DNA from: a bacterium
Lineage (GTDB): Bacteria; Spirochaetota; UBA4802; UBA5550
Direction: 5' to 3'
NCBI GenBank assembly: GCA_024224995.1
Contig: JAAENB010000802.1
Span: 1 to 25,664, forward strand
Length of the DNA stretch: 25,664 nucleotides
Shown here: positions 14,055 through 22,133 of the stretch, one piece after another
How the letters are laid out: every line of letters begins with the position of its first letter
Position numbering within the stretch: the first letter of the stretch is position 1
The notes under the pieces: generated by a model
Databases searched by the model: none
Told to the model about the DNA's origin: nothing
What the model saw: the letters and a program-made list of their open reading frames with translations, nothing else
Program-made: the position numbers and the translations under genes

Positions 14055-14083
14055 TTGACAGCCAGCTTAATATCCTTTCTAAT
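14055..14083 (+). promoter_or_regulatory. Promoter of the DUF4157-toxin gene
   Basis: TTGACA at 14055-14060 and TCTAAT at 14078-14083 are spaced by exactly 17 nt. Transcription would start near 14090, giving a short leader of about 23 nt that contains the G9 tract. Confidence 0.75.
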
Positions 14084-14098
14084 ATAAGATTATTACCT

Positions 14099-14107
14099 GG
14101 GGGGGGG
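14099..14107 (+). promoter_or_regulatory. G9 homopolymer serving as ribosome-binding site
   Basis: Nine consecutive G (14099-14107) end 5 nt before the ATG at 14113 and are the only possible Shine-Dalgarno sequence of the toxin gene. Homopolymers of this length gain and lose bases by slipped-strand mispairing, which would change ribosome binding or promoter-to-start spacing. Confidence 0.6.
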
Positions 14108-14112
14108 TTAAA

Positions 14113-15525
14113 ATGAGTTCTGATCAAAAAAACTATATTAAGAATAAAGCTTTTAATATGCGAGTTAACGCAAGTGGGGTAGCTCAACAGGTCAGAAGGA
14201 AATCAAAGAGAAGTGGTGACCCAACAATTGACTATACACAGGATCTTCAACGGACTCTTGGTAATCAAGGGGTTGAGCATTTAATCAGGAGTGGAATGAT
14301 CCAACCCGATAATATTAATAGACAAATTAATATTACCCCAGCACAAGAAGCAAAATCGGCTCTTGCATCAGTTATTGCAATGAAGAATTATTCTCTATTT
14401 AGTGAATTGAATAGTAAAGGGCTTTTTGGTGATATCCAGACGAAGATGACGGTTGGTGGAGCCAATGATATTTATGAACAGGAAGCAGACAGGGTTGCAG
14501 ATGCCGTTGTTAGTATGTCTGACGCTGATATTCAACAAAAAAGCAATAACATTGAAATCCAGGGCAAAGGGGCTTCTAACGGGGCTTTTACTGTTGGCTC
14601 AAATGTAGAATCCGGCATCCGGAGCATGAAAGGTGGCGGGCAGTCGCTTTCCACGCCTATGAAAAGATATTACCATGCCCGGTTTGATCGGGATTTTAGT
14701 AACGTGCGTGTCCATACAGGCGATAAAGCCCATAAGCTCACCAAAGCCATTAATGCCCGGGCCTTTACTACGGGCAACGATGTTTTTTTTGCCAGGGGTG
14801 AGTTTTCTCCTGATACGAAGGAGGGAAAAAAACTCATGGCTCATGAGTTGACCCATGTTGTGCAACAAAAAGGCGGGATAAAGAAAAAGAGTCCGGAGAT
14901 ACAGTTGAAACATCCGGCAACCGCTAAGAAAAATGATATAACTGCGAGCTTTGTTGGAATTTTGAACAGTGCCGCAAAAGAAATGAAAAAATCAGGTTAT
15001 TTCAGGGACTGGGTTGCTGCTCCCTGGACCGTTCCTAATGCAATGTTAATGAGTAATCTCAAAAAGAAACTACCTAATTTAACGGAAAAAGATATAAATG
15101 AATTGGTTACCGGGGATGTTCATTCTGATTTACAACGAACACCTTATTTATTTCGGGAGTTTTATAGTAAAGTGAGAACAGGAGCTAAGTGGGATGTCAA
15201 AAATGGTATATACAAGAAATTTAAGTCGGGAGTTGTTTTAGCGGGCAAACTCTATCCCTTAGATGTTACGGGTAACGTCTTATTTGGTTTTGCCGGTGCT
15301 GCTTCCGGGTTTTCCGGAGAGGTCTTAACGGTTATGGCAGGTCTGGCACAAAAGAATTTTGATATTAAAAAATATGGCAAGCCAAATTACACTAGTAGTT
15401 CAAATTATGATGACCCGCGAGACCAGGCTCAAATACTGATGGGAGTAGGAATGTATAAAAAACATGGCGCTGCCGTTACCGCCGCGATTCTTGGGAAATT
15501 TCTAACAAAATTTGGGATTTATTAG
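14113..15525 (+). CDS. DUF4157-domain cargo protein with polymorphic-toxin-44-like C terminus
   Basis: The 470-residue product has the layout of contractile-injection-system cargo. The N-terminal region carries DLQRTLGNQGVEHLI (residues 44-58), a motif common at the front of DUF4157 proteins. DIYEQEADRVADAVV (119-133) and the DUF4157 core (about 178-252) follow: LSTPMKRYYHARFDRDFSNV, RAFTTGNDVFFA and the metalloprotease-like MAHELTHVVQQ with H244-E245-x2-H248. After a Lys-rich linker, residues about 295-465 look like polymorphic toxin type 44: YFRDWV, GAKWDVKNGIYKKF, LDVTGNVLFGFAGAASG and the DDPRDQAQILMGVGMY block. No injection-system structural genes are in the window, so it is an orphan cargo here or loaded by a system elsewhere. 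It has its own promoter and a G9 ribosome-binding site, and its stop overlaps the next start. Confidence 0.85.
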   Translation: MSSDQKNYIKNKAFNMRVNASGVAQQVRRKSKRSGDPTIDYTQDLQRTLGNQGVEHLIRSGMIQPDNINRQINITPAQEAKSALASVIAMKNYSLFSELNSKGLFGDIQTKMTVGGANDIYEQEADRVADAVVSMSDADIQQKSNNIEIQGKGASNGAFTVGSNVESGIRSMKGGGQSLSTPMKRYYHARFDRDFSNVRVHTGDKAHKLTKAINARAFTTGNDVFFARGEFSPDTKEGKKLMAHELTHVVQQKGGIKKKSPEIQLKHPATAKKNDITASFVGILNSAAKEMKKSGYFRDWVAAPWTVPNAMLMSNLKKKLPNLTEKDINELVTGDVHSDLQRTPYLFREFYSKVRTGAKWDVKNGIYKKFKSGVVLAGKLYPLDVTGNVLFGFAGAASGFSGEVLTVMAGLAQKNFDIKKYGKPNYTSSSNYDDPRDQAQILMGVGMYKKHGAAVTAAILGKFLTKFGIY

Positions 15526-16031
15526 TGAACTATTTTAATAAATTCAAATTGTGTATTTCTATACTTTTACTGGTATTAAGTATTAATTGTACTCCAAAGG
15601 CTGAAAAAAATATGCACCATAACGATAATAAAATGATTGAAATCTTTAATCAAAAAAAAGATTTGCTTCATGAGCTGTTCGTATTGTTTGAAAATGATAA
15701 AGGTATCATTAGCTTATTTAAAGATTGGTCTAATCCACCTGACTTATCATTAGCCGGTATAAAGAAAGATAGAGAGATCAAATATCGAGAAATAATGGAA
15801 AAGATTGGTTTGATCGGTTTGGAAAGAGAACAGAACGCGTATTATTTTATTGTAACTACTGAAGGTATGTTGGATTCGGGAAGTTATAAAGGTTTTGCTT
15901 ATTTACCGGTGAATCCGGCTAATACGTATAATTCTCTTGATGTAAGAAAAAATATTGATGCTACTCAAAAAATCCTGTATAAAAAATTGTCAGGTAAGTG
16001 GTATATTTATATCTATGAAACCGAAGATTAG
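15525..16031 (+). CDS. Lipoprotein, probable immunity protein for the preceding toxin
   Basis: The GTG start overlaps the toxin stop by one base (TAGTG), so translation is coupled. The 168-residue product has a lipoprotein signal (FKLCISILLLVLSINC, lipidated Cys 22). Its lipobox has Asn before the Cys, acceptable in spirochaetes but unusual for enterobacteria. The mature part is a small alpha/beta protein with no recognised domain (ENDKGIISLFKDWSNPPDLS, then YYFIVTTEGMLDSG and a C-terminal YKKLSGKWYIYIYE). A lipoprotein encoded by such an overlap is the usual genetic form of a periplasm-acting immunity protein. If so, the toxin acts in the periplasm or on the envelope. This is inference from position and localisation only. 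Confidence 0.72.
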   Translation: MNYFNKFKLCISILLLVLSINCTPKAEKNMHHNDNKMIEIFNQKKDLLHELFVLFENDKGIISLFKDWSNPPDLSLAGIKKDREIKYREIMEKIGLIGLEREQNAYYFIVTTEGMLDSGSYKGFAYLPVNPANTYNSLDVRKNIDATQKILYKKLSGKWYIYIYETED

Positions 16032-16145
16032 ACAATTTAAAACGACATTATAAATATGAGATCTAAAAACTCCTTGACTCTTTAATAGTCACCCCTCACA
16101 GTATATCGAAAAAACACCTAACAAACAGGGCAGGGGAAAGGATCA

Positions 16146-18338
16146 ATGAGAAACAAGAAACTTTATTCAATACTCATCCTCGCAATCACAGTACTTTTTA
16201 TTTTTAATGTCTCTTCGTGTTCTCCGGGAACGACACCGGAAGAAAATAATCCCACACCTAACATCAGAATATATTTTACGGAACCGTTCAGTGATCCCGG
16301 TGTTGATGATGCCCTGGCAGCATTAATCAATAAGCACCCCGCAACAGAGTATCTCGATCTGTGTTTTTATGGCCTTGACAGGGAGAATATTCTCACCGCG
16401 ATTGAACAGGCGATTAACAGGGGAGTGCATGTACGGTTTGTCGGAAATAAAGACGGTTCCGGCACCGTTGAAAGTGAAACCGGTGATTACTATGAAGGAT
16501 ATCATAGAATTGCCAGGGCTCTTGATGCAGAATTCCCCATAACAGGTAAAAAGCGAATAAACTTTCCAACCGATACGGGGTTTGATGATTTTATATTAAC
16601 CAACAGCAGCATAATGCATAATAAATTTCTCCTGTCGCTTGATCCGGAAGGCAATAAACATCTATACATGGGAACGACTAACTGTACCGATACCGGGTTT
16701 GAACGGAATAATAATGGTTCAATAGTATTTAAGCATGCAGGAATATATGATACGTACCGGGCACAGTTTGAATACTTGCTGGGACTGAGCGGCTCATCTC
16801 CTGTTAGTTCCGTTGCCACCCATACGATTGATGGAATACGAGTTGATGTGTTGTTTGCCCCACAGAAACTTGACGGTAAAACCGTTATGGATCATTTAAT
16901 GGAACGGGTGGCAGCTGCCGACAGTTCAATACACTTTATGATCTTTTCTTTTCCCCATAGAGATTTGAATGACCTTATATTGCAAAAACATCAAAGTTCT
17001 ATTGAAGTTAAAGGAGTCTTCGACCAATCACAATTAAGCAACAGCTCTGAGGAATATTTAGCTCAACGAGGAGTTCCCTGTAAAATTGACGGGAACTATC
17101 ACAATGAAGGCAGTCATGGCGGCAAGCTGCATCACAAAACCATGATACTTGATTATTCACAGGATGACGCTGTTGTTGCGACAGGTTCTTTTAATTGGAG
17201 TGATAATGCCAATGAAAACAATGATGAAAATCTAATCTTTATTCATTCGAAAAAAATTGCCGGGATCTATATGGAAGAATGGACTAAGCGATGGGATGAA
17301 GGAACCGAAGTGGCAACGGTCAGTGAAGGAGACCATGCGCAGTATCAGGATGTACTTATAAATGAAGTAATGTGGATGGGGAATAGAAATAATTCCGAAA
17401 CGGCGACATGGCAGGATGAATTTATTGAACTGAAAAATAGAACTGCTCAAACAATAGATTTAAGCGGCTGGGCTATTAAAGGCGGATCAATGAGCGGGAA
17501 AGCTCTTTTACTTTCGGACTGTTATATTTTACCAAATGAGATGCTGGTAATTCATACCTTAAGTTTCAGTGAATCCGCGTACTCTCCCGCGCGGCATAAA
17601 ATGATTGATGATTTATGTATTTCAAACGGCAGGATTGAACTGGTTCTTGAAGATCCCGATTGTACTGCTATTGATTATGCGGGAGATGGAAGCGAAGGGG
17701 ATGATTTCGCCGGGGTTAATGGGTCCGGCAGTACGGGGCCAAAGAAAAGTATGGCCAGGAATGATAGTTATAGTGACGGCACTCTTTCTGCTAATTGGTT
17801 CACTTCTAATACACAGGAAAATATCAATACTGATTATTTGACATATACATTTGGAACTCCCGGGGAAGAGAATAACTCCGGAGCCGTATCGTATAACGAG
17901 CTCGATATTGTGTTCTCGGAAGTAGCCTGGGCCGGTACCGACACTTCTACTTATGATGAATGGGTTGAATTGTATAATAATACCGCTAGCGATATTGACC
18001 TGGGAGCCTGGTCAATATCCGGCGCTTTGACTCTTGAGCTTACGGGAACAATTCCGGCATATTCGCACTTTTTGCTTGAACGAACTAACGATGATTCCGT
18101 TCCGGGTAAAACCGCGGATCAGCTGTATACCGGGGGCTTAAGTAATTCCGGCGCCGATATTTCTTTGATCTATAACAGCACAACGATTGACAGTATTTCC
18201 ATGTCCTCGGGATGGGCTGCCGGTTCTAGCAGCCCCAAATTATCCATGGAAAGAAGTAATTTGACTATCCCGGGCGGCAACAGCAATTGGCAAAACGGGG
18301 CAGGGGATGTTGAAGGTGCCCAAAACAGCAGCGATTAG
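16146..18338 (+). CDS. Surface lipoprotein: phospholipase-D-like (two HKD motifs) plus two lamin-tail domains
   Basis: The 730-residue product starts with a lipoprotein signal (lipidated Cys 25 in NVSSC). The first PLD half has H158-x-K160 with D166 and GTTNCTDTGF; the second has H329-x-K331 with D336 and GSFNWSDNANENND. Both active-site motifs are intact, so a phosphatidyl-enzyme type phosphodiesterase acting on lipid or nucleic acid outside the cytoplasm is likely. Two lamin-tail domains follow. LTD1 is about 390-520 (INEVMWMG, EFIELKNRTAQTIDLSGWAI); LTD2 is about 590-705 (FSEVAWAG, EWVELYNNTASDIDLGAWSI). In bacteria LTDs often accompany secreted nucleases and phosphoesterases. GGGGAAAGG lies just before the ATG. 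The gene ends at a perfect terminator. Confidence 0.9.
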   Translation: MRNKKLYSILILAITVLFIFNVSSCSPGTTPEENNPTPNIRIYFTEPFSDPGVDDALAALINKHPATEYLDLCFYGLDRENILTAIEQAINRGVHVRFVGNKDGSGTVESETGDYYEGYHRIARALDAEFPITGKKRINFPTDTGFDDFILTNSSIMHNKFLLSLDPEGNKHLYMGTTNCTDTGFERNNNGSIVFKHAGIYDTYRAQFEYLLGLSGSSPVSSVATHTIDGIRVDVLFAPQKLDGKTVMDHLMERVAAADSSIHFMIFSFPHRDLNDLILQKHQSSIEVKGVFDQSQLSNSSEEYLAQRGVPCKIDGNYHNEGSHGGKLHHKTMILDYSQDDAVVATGSFNWSDNANENNDENLIFIHSKKIAGIYMEEWTKRWDEGTEVATVSEGDHAQYQDVLINEVMWMGNRNNSETATWQDEFIELKNRTAQTIDLSGWAIKGGSMSGKALLLSDCYILPNEMLVIHTLSFSESAYSPARHKMIDDLCISNGRIELVLEDPDCTAIDYAGDGSEGDDFAGVNGSGSTGPKKSMARNDSYSDGTLSANWFTSNTQENINTDYLTYTFGTPGEENNSGAVSYNELDIVFSEVAWAGTDTSTYDEWVELYNNTASDIDLGAWSISGALTLELTGTIPAYSHFLLERTNDDSVPGKTADQLYTGGLSNSGADISLIYNSTTIDSISMSSGWAAGSSSPKLSMERSNLTIPGGNSNWQNGAGDVEGAQNSSD

Positions 18339-18345
18339 TCTTTAC

Positions 18346-18388
18346 CCGCTCTCTTTGATGAAATTGATCAAAGAGAGCGGCTTTTATT
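18346..18388 (+). terminator. Rho-independent terminator of the PLD lipoprotein gene
   Basis: CCGCTCTCTTTGAT at 18346-18359 pairs perfectly with ATCAAAGAGAGCGG at 18367-18380 (14 bp, 7-nt loop), followed by CTTTTATT. It also lies just beyond the stop of the convergent helicase gene, where it has no U-run. Confidence 0.92.
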
Positions 18389-18393
18389 AACCA

Positions 18394-19779
18394 TTACTTC
18401 TTCCGCCGCTTCATCCCTAATTCCCTGCCAAAGCGGGAGACCACCCCTTCGTCATTAAAATGAGAAACTACATGGAGCCGTTCCTTCGCCCGGGACAGGG
18501 CAACATAGAACAGCCTTCGTTCCTCTTCAAGGTCTGTTGTTTTGTCGGGAATTATTTTGTCGGAAACTCCGGCTATAATGACCACGTCGAATTCCAGGCC
18601 TTTGGACGCGTGCATGGTCATGAATTGTACCTCCCGATACTCGTTTCCGGGTAAACGCAGGCCCCGGCGCAAGTGTTCTCCCTGCCAGTTGTTCCGGTAG
18701 AGTATCGCTATGTTTGGCGCTCGCCCATGGGTATATTCTTTTTGAATAATACTCTTTACGCGGGAAACTTCGTCTTCAATATCGCTTACGTGATAATAGA
18801 AAATTTTCCCGCCCTTTCCCTTGAAAGAAAGCAGCCGTTTTTTTGTTCTAAACCGGTTCTTCCGTATAAACGAGTTCGATATTTTTACAATCTCTTTTCG
18901 TGAGCGGTAATTTATGGTGAGCTTGTGTATGGCCGCGCCGGGAAAGTAACGCTGCATGCTGATAATGTACTCGACCCGGGCTTTTCTGAAACCGTAAATT
19001 GACTGCCAGTCGTCTCCTACGGCAAAAAGATTTTCTTTCCCTTCCGGCAGTAGAAGCCGGATGAGCTTAAAGTTATTATCGGACGTGTCCTGGAATTCAT
19101 CTACAAGGATGTAGCGATACCGCTGGTGAACGGCCGCGCGAAGCTCCGGGTCGCTTTCCAGAAGTTCTATAGTAAAGGACATCATATCATCGAAATCAAT
19201 AAGCGCCAGTTTTCGTTTTTCTTCGGCAAAAAGCCGGGTTACTTCCAGGAGCGCGTCAAAGAGCCCGGTGCTTTGCAGTTTGTTCTTTGTATGGTCACTT
19301 ATTGTATTCATTGATAGAGCCAGGGTAAGCACTACTGCTTTCGGCAGTCCCAGGAAATTTTTCAGTCTTGTTTCCAGGATTGCCGCGATGATCTCTTCCC
19401 TGCGATTATCGTCCAGAATCGCGGGGAAGGTTTTAAACCCGTAGGCGGAAATAAATTGTTCACGGTAGTCTTTGAGAAAACCCAGGCAAAAGGAATGAAA
19501 GGTGCCTGAGTTAATTCCGCTTGCCGATGTTTTAATATCAGCCATAACTCTTTCTTTTATTTCTTCCGCGGCTTTCCTGCTAAAGGTTAGGATGAGGATA
19601 TTTTCCGGCTTTATACTTCCTCCTGCCGGTGGGGTTTCCCGGGTTGATGAGTCTCGAATAATGTTTTGGACCTTTTCAACCAGGGTTTTTGTTTTTCCCG
19701 TTCCTGCTCCCGCGATTACCAGGGATATGCCGCCCGTGGGACGTGATGCTTTGAATTGTTGTTTGTTTAATTGTGTCAT
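18394..19779 (-). CDS. Compact UvrD/Rep-like superfamily 1 DNA helicase
   Basis: The 461 residues contain the SF1A set in order: Q-motif LNKQQ (4-8), Walker A GAGTGKT (24-30), LTFSRKAAEEI (Ia), LVDEFQDTSD (II), VGDDWQSIYGFRKA (III), INYRSRKEI (IV), FMTMHASKGLEFDVVIIAGV (V) and FYVALSRAKERLHVV (VI). It is much shorter than UvrD, PcrA or Rep (about 650-750 aa) because the 1B and 2B insertions are reduced. The helicase core itself is complete, so this is probably a functional short form rather than a fragment. No nuclease domain is fused. There is no ribosome-binding site before the ATG. The A-tract promoter element lies directly upstream and would start the message at or within a few bases of the start codon. 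Confidence 0.9.
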   Translation of the reverse strand: MTQLNKQQFKASRPTGGISLVIAGAGTGKTKTLVEKVQNIIRDSSTRETPPAGGSIKPENILILTFSRKAAEEIKERVMADIKTSASGINSGTFHSFCLGFLKDYREQFISAYGFKTFPAILDDNRREEIIAAILETRLKNFLGLPKAVVLTLALSMNTISDHTKNKLQSTGLFDALLEVTRLFAEEKRKLALIDFDDMMSFTIELLESDPELRAAVHQRYRYILVDEFQDTSDNNFKLIRLLLPEGKENLFAVGDDWQSIYGFRKARVEYIISMQRYFPGAAIHKLTINYRSRKEIVKISNSFIRKNRFRTKKRLLSFKGKGGKIFYYHVSDIEDEVSRVKSIIQKEYTHGRAPNIAILYRNNWQGEHLRRGLRLPGNEYREVQFMTMHASKGLEFDVVIIAGVSDKIIPDKTTDLEEERRLFYVALSRAKERLHVVSHFNDEGVVSRFGRELGMKRRKK

Positions 19780-19862
19780 ATAATTAATACGAATAAGGAT
19801 GCCTTTTCATTAAATAAAAACGCGATTTTTTTTGATTTTTTCGAATTTTTTTTGATTTTCGG
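19777..19862 (-). promoter_or_regulatory. A-tract promoter element, copy 2, reaching the start codon
   Basis: On the minus strand, four A-tracts (A4, A8, A6, A8) separated by TC or TTCG are followed by a spacer, then TTCGTATTAATTATATG, in which the last ATG is the helicase start. It has the same order, spacing and core 12-mer as 9406-9490. With TATTAA as -10, the transcript would have almost no leader. Confidence 0.55.
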
Positions 19863-19890
19863 GGTTTTGCTTATCGGGCGTGTAGGTTTT

Positions 19891-19931
19891 GGGGGGGGAG
19901 CCTGCCGGATTTTTATAATATTCCGGCAGGC
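19891..19931 (-). other. G8 tract and hairpin after the collar-lipoprotein gene
   Basis: GCCTGCCGGA at 19900-19909 pairs perfectly with TCCGGCAGGC at 19922-19931 over a 12-nt loop, just after the stop of the minus-strand gene. On the minus strand it is followed not by U but by CTCCCCCCCC (G8 on the + strand, 19891-19898). It may stabilise the 3' end or act as a terminator that does not depend on a U-run. Confidence 0.5.
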
Positions 19932-19941
19932 ATTATTCTAT

Positions 19942-20622
19942 TTATTTAATCTTAATGATCCATACTACAGACATATTTACGGGACGGGTTTCACTATCTC
20001 CGCCTTCTATCGAATGGCTGTGACTATCCGGTGATGTTGTACCTCCATTTACCGTTGGATATTCAAAAAGACCCAGTCCGGGGCCGTTGGCTTTTTGAGG
20101 AAGACTACTGGCGTAAGGGTCAGTGTATGCATGAGAATGAGTATACGGATTTGTGGTAAAACCATTAACCGGAAGGGCTGTTGTGTCCTCCTGCAATAGA
20201 CCGGAAATTGAGCCGCCTCTCAGGAATCTCCCGTCACTATTTAGATTCGGAGTATTCAGACCATAATAGATACTACCGGGATCATCAACTACGGCGCCAT
20301 TACATTCCATCCATCCTTCGGGTAATACCGGCGAGAGAGTCATGTCTTTATGCCAGGCCTGTATTGTGCCAATGGGGCTATTTTTTTGAGTCAGGTTATT
20401 AATTAGTTCCCCTTGGTCCCGGCTTAATTTTTTTAATGACTCAATTTCCTTACTCATATTTCTAACCTGGGTATACATATCGGAGAAACTGAATTTTTCA
20501 CCCTCACCACCTTCTGAATTACCGGAAGAATCATTGGATGTTAATCCGGCCTCACAACCCATAAAACCAAAAACCAAAATAACCAATAAACCTGTAAAAC
20601 TTAAACGGAGAAATTTTTTCAT
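19942..20622 (-). CDS. Lipoprotein with phage tail-collar-like domain
   Basis: The 226-residue product has a lipoprotein signal with lipidated Cys 23 (FGFMGCEAG), an acidic Gly/Ser linker (NDSSGNSEGGEGE) and a short coiled coil (SFSDMYTQVRNMSKEIESLK). A tail-collar-like domain then starts at about residue 83: PIGTIQAWHKDMTLSPVLPE, GWMECNGAVVDDPGS, TPNLNSDGRFLRGG, two HSH motifs (YTHSHAY and DSHSHSI) and the typical ending RPVNMSVVWIIKIK. The HxH pairs are the metal-binding signature of trimeric phage short-tail-fibre or collar tips. No other phage genes are near, and lipidation shows it is a cell-surface protein, perhaps a trimeric adhesin-like tip. AAGGAG precedes the ATG. Confidence 0.87.
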   Translation of the reverse strand: MKKFLRLSFTGLLVILVFGFMGCEAGLTSNDSSGNSEGGEGEKFSFSDMYTQVRNMSKEIESLKKLSRDQGELINNLTQKNSPIGTIQAWHKDMTLSPVLPEGWMECNGAVVDDPGSIYYGLNTPNLNSDGRFLRGGSISGLLQEDTTALPVNGFTTNPYTHSHAYTDPYASSLPQKANGPGLGLFEYPTVNGGTTSPDSHSHSIEGGDSETRPVNMSVVWIIKIK

Positions 20623-21538
20623 ACCCGTGCTCCTTGTATTAATTTTATTTTCAAAACATTTACATTAAATATGTAGATGTTTTTTTGATGCAGACATGAG
20701 GGCTAAAAAGGTCCGTGAATAGTATAAGATTTTCGAGTTGTAGGGAATTGTTAATTTGAGTCTGGTCTATGTTTTAAATGACCAGTGTTGAGTTGTAACT
20801 TCCATAACCCCTTTCTCCGGTGTTTAAAACTGTTTATGTGTTTCTGACTTTAATATAATATCATAAACGCCTAACGTCAAGAATGACTGTTGATTTTTTT
20901 ATCAAATTTTATGAAATATTGAGTTTTCGAGGAAGCAGCTTATTCCAATTCATCGGCTCCGATATCAAAGGCCGCCCCTATAATGCCGCATCAATAACAC
21001 CCGCTTGTGAACCGGAAAGCAGTATAGAGCGTGTTATTGTAAATCTTAACGCCCCTCGCGTTTTCAAGAACGATACCAACATCCCGGGTAGTATGCTCCA
21101 TTTAAATAGAGCCGTCTTCATCATAACGAGGGGCTGGAAGCCCCACGCTATGAGAAATCTCCATAGCCCTGGGAAACTAACTTATAAACAGAGCCTGTTC
21201 TCGAAGATATTATCCGGGGTTATGCTCTGCTGCCCTATGGGGTTAAAACCCCGGGCTAAGATTTGCCCATTTTCAAAAACTCTTGTGCCCCCTTTGGGGG
21301 TGCGCCCCCCTGGCACCCCTGGCACCCCTCGCAGGGGTCGCAGGGGTCGCACACCTTGCCGGAGCATCTTCGCAAAATAGACCCCGGTATCACCGCAGTT
21401 TTTTCCCTATTATTTCCCGGCCATCCGGTGTCTGAGCGGAGCCGAAGTGCTTGCGCGGAGAGCTGTACGAGGGGACACCTCTCCCGTTAAATGCTGCCTT
21501 GTTTAATTTTATTTTTTGTCGGTTCTACTGTGGGTGTT
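20623..21538. other. 916-bp spacer, repeat-rich right half, no gene supported
   Basis: The left half (20623-20880) is plain AT-rich DNA. From about 20990 composition becomes G/C-rich and palindromic. GGGGCT/AGCCCC lies at 21130-21144, GGGGTT/AACCCC at about 21239-21252, and a tandem 9-mer array at 21311-21346. GGTGTC/GACACC (21427-21432 with about 21474-21479) flanks a GAGCGGAGCCGAAG segment. ORFs here (20883-21380, 21263-21490) have Pro/Arg/Ser-rich products without family signal. The look is that of accumulated intergenic repeats or a decayed mobile element. Confidence 0.6.
21301..21352. repeat. Tandem 9-mers forming an inverted array
   Basis: Two copies of TGGCACCCC (21311-21328) are followed directly by two copies of TCGCAGGGG (21329-21346) and a partial third. 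The C4 blocks can pair with the G4 blocks, so the array folds into a long G/C hairpin. Preceding GGGGG/CCCCCC runs extend the structure. Confidence 0.8.
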
Positions 21539-22012
21539 CTAAATGAGCCTGCGTTCCAATAATTCCGCTGTTTTTTCAGGAAGCCCCCAGAAGAGCTGCC
21601 ATGAAATGACCCCATGCATCTCCGAGGAGCTTATAATATAATGGCGGAAGCGATAACTATCGTTCCGGCCCGGATCTTCAGGAGTCAGCCCCAGGATAGT
21701 ATCCAGGTACTCCTCCACAGCATACGCAACAACGGCGGAAACCGACATTTTCCGGAATTTCCGGAGATCCAAAAAAAACTCAAAATCGTCTTCTTGAAAC
21801 GAGATATGAAACGTATGCCAGTTATCGGGATCGGGATCATCGAATTGATATTGAATGGCACGGCCCATAGTAACGGGAAAATTTTTTTCGTTCATAACCA
21901 TTTTCAGGAGCCTGATAATAATCTTAGTCCGAGAAATTCCGAGCGAAACCGCAGCTTCGTTGATTTTATCCAAAACGGGAATATGAAAATTTATAGTAGT
22001 TCTAATAAGCAT
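21539..22012 (-). CDS. Ribbon-helix-helix (CopG/MetJ-type) protein, putative DNA-binding regulator
   Basis: The first 42 residues (LIRTTINFHIPVLDKINEAA, then VSLGISRTKIIIRLLKMVMN) have the RHH layout: a short strand with alternating basic/polar residues, a helix, a GISRTKII turn and a second helix. The rest (to residue 157) is an extra C-terminal domain of unknown type, with WHTFHISFQEDDFEFFLDLR, a second RHH-like helix pair (RKMSVSAVVAYAVEEYLDTI) and SYRFRHYIISS. Unlike antitoxins of this fold it is long, and no toxin gene is adjacent. AAAGGAG lies 7 nt before the ATG. The cluster of AAAAAAGT half-sites at 22134-22176 upstream is a natural candidate for its operator. Confidence 0.72.
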   Translation of the reverse strand: MLIRTTINFHIPVLDKINEAAVSLGISRTKIIIRLLKMVMNEKNFPVTMGRAIQYQFDDPDPDNWHTFHISFQEDDFEFFLDLRKFRKMSVSAVVAYAVEEYLDTILGLTPEDPGRNDSYRFRHYIISSSEMHGVISWQLFWGLPEKTAELLERRLI

Positions 22013-22133
22013 AACAATCTCCTTTTAGTCTATTATCAGCATAATTTTTATTTTTACCGATCACCGATAACCCGGCCCGGAGGGCCTCCGTTTACCAATC
22101 TTCATGCCCCTTACTTATAGAGCATCATTTTAG

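Noticed and set aside
20883..21490. ORFs 20883-21380 and 21263-21490
   Set aside because: Products are low-complexity translations of G/C palindromes with no ribosome-binding site or family signal.
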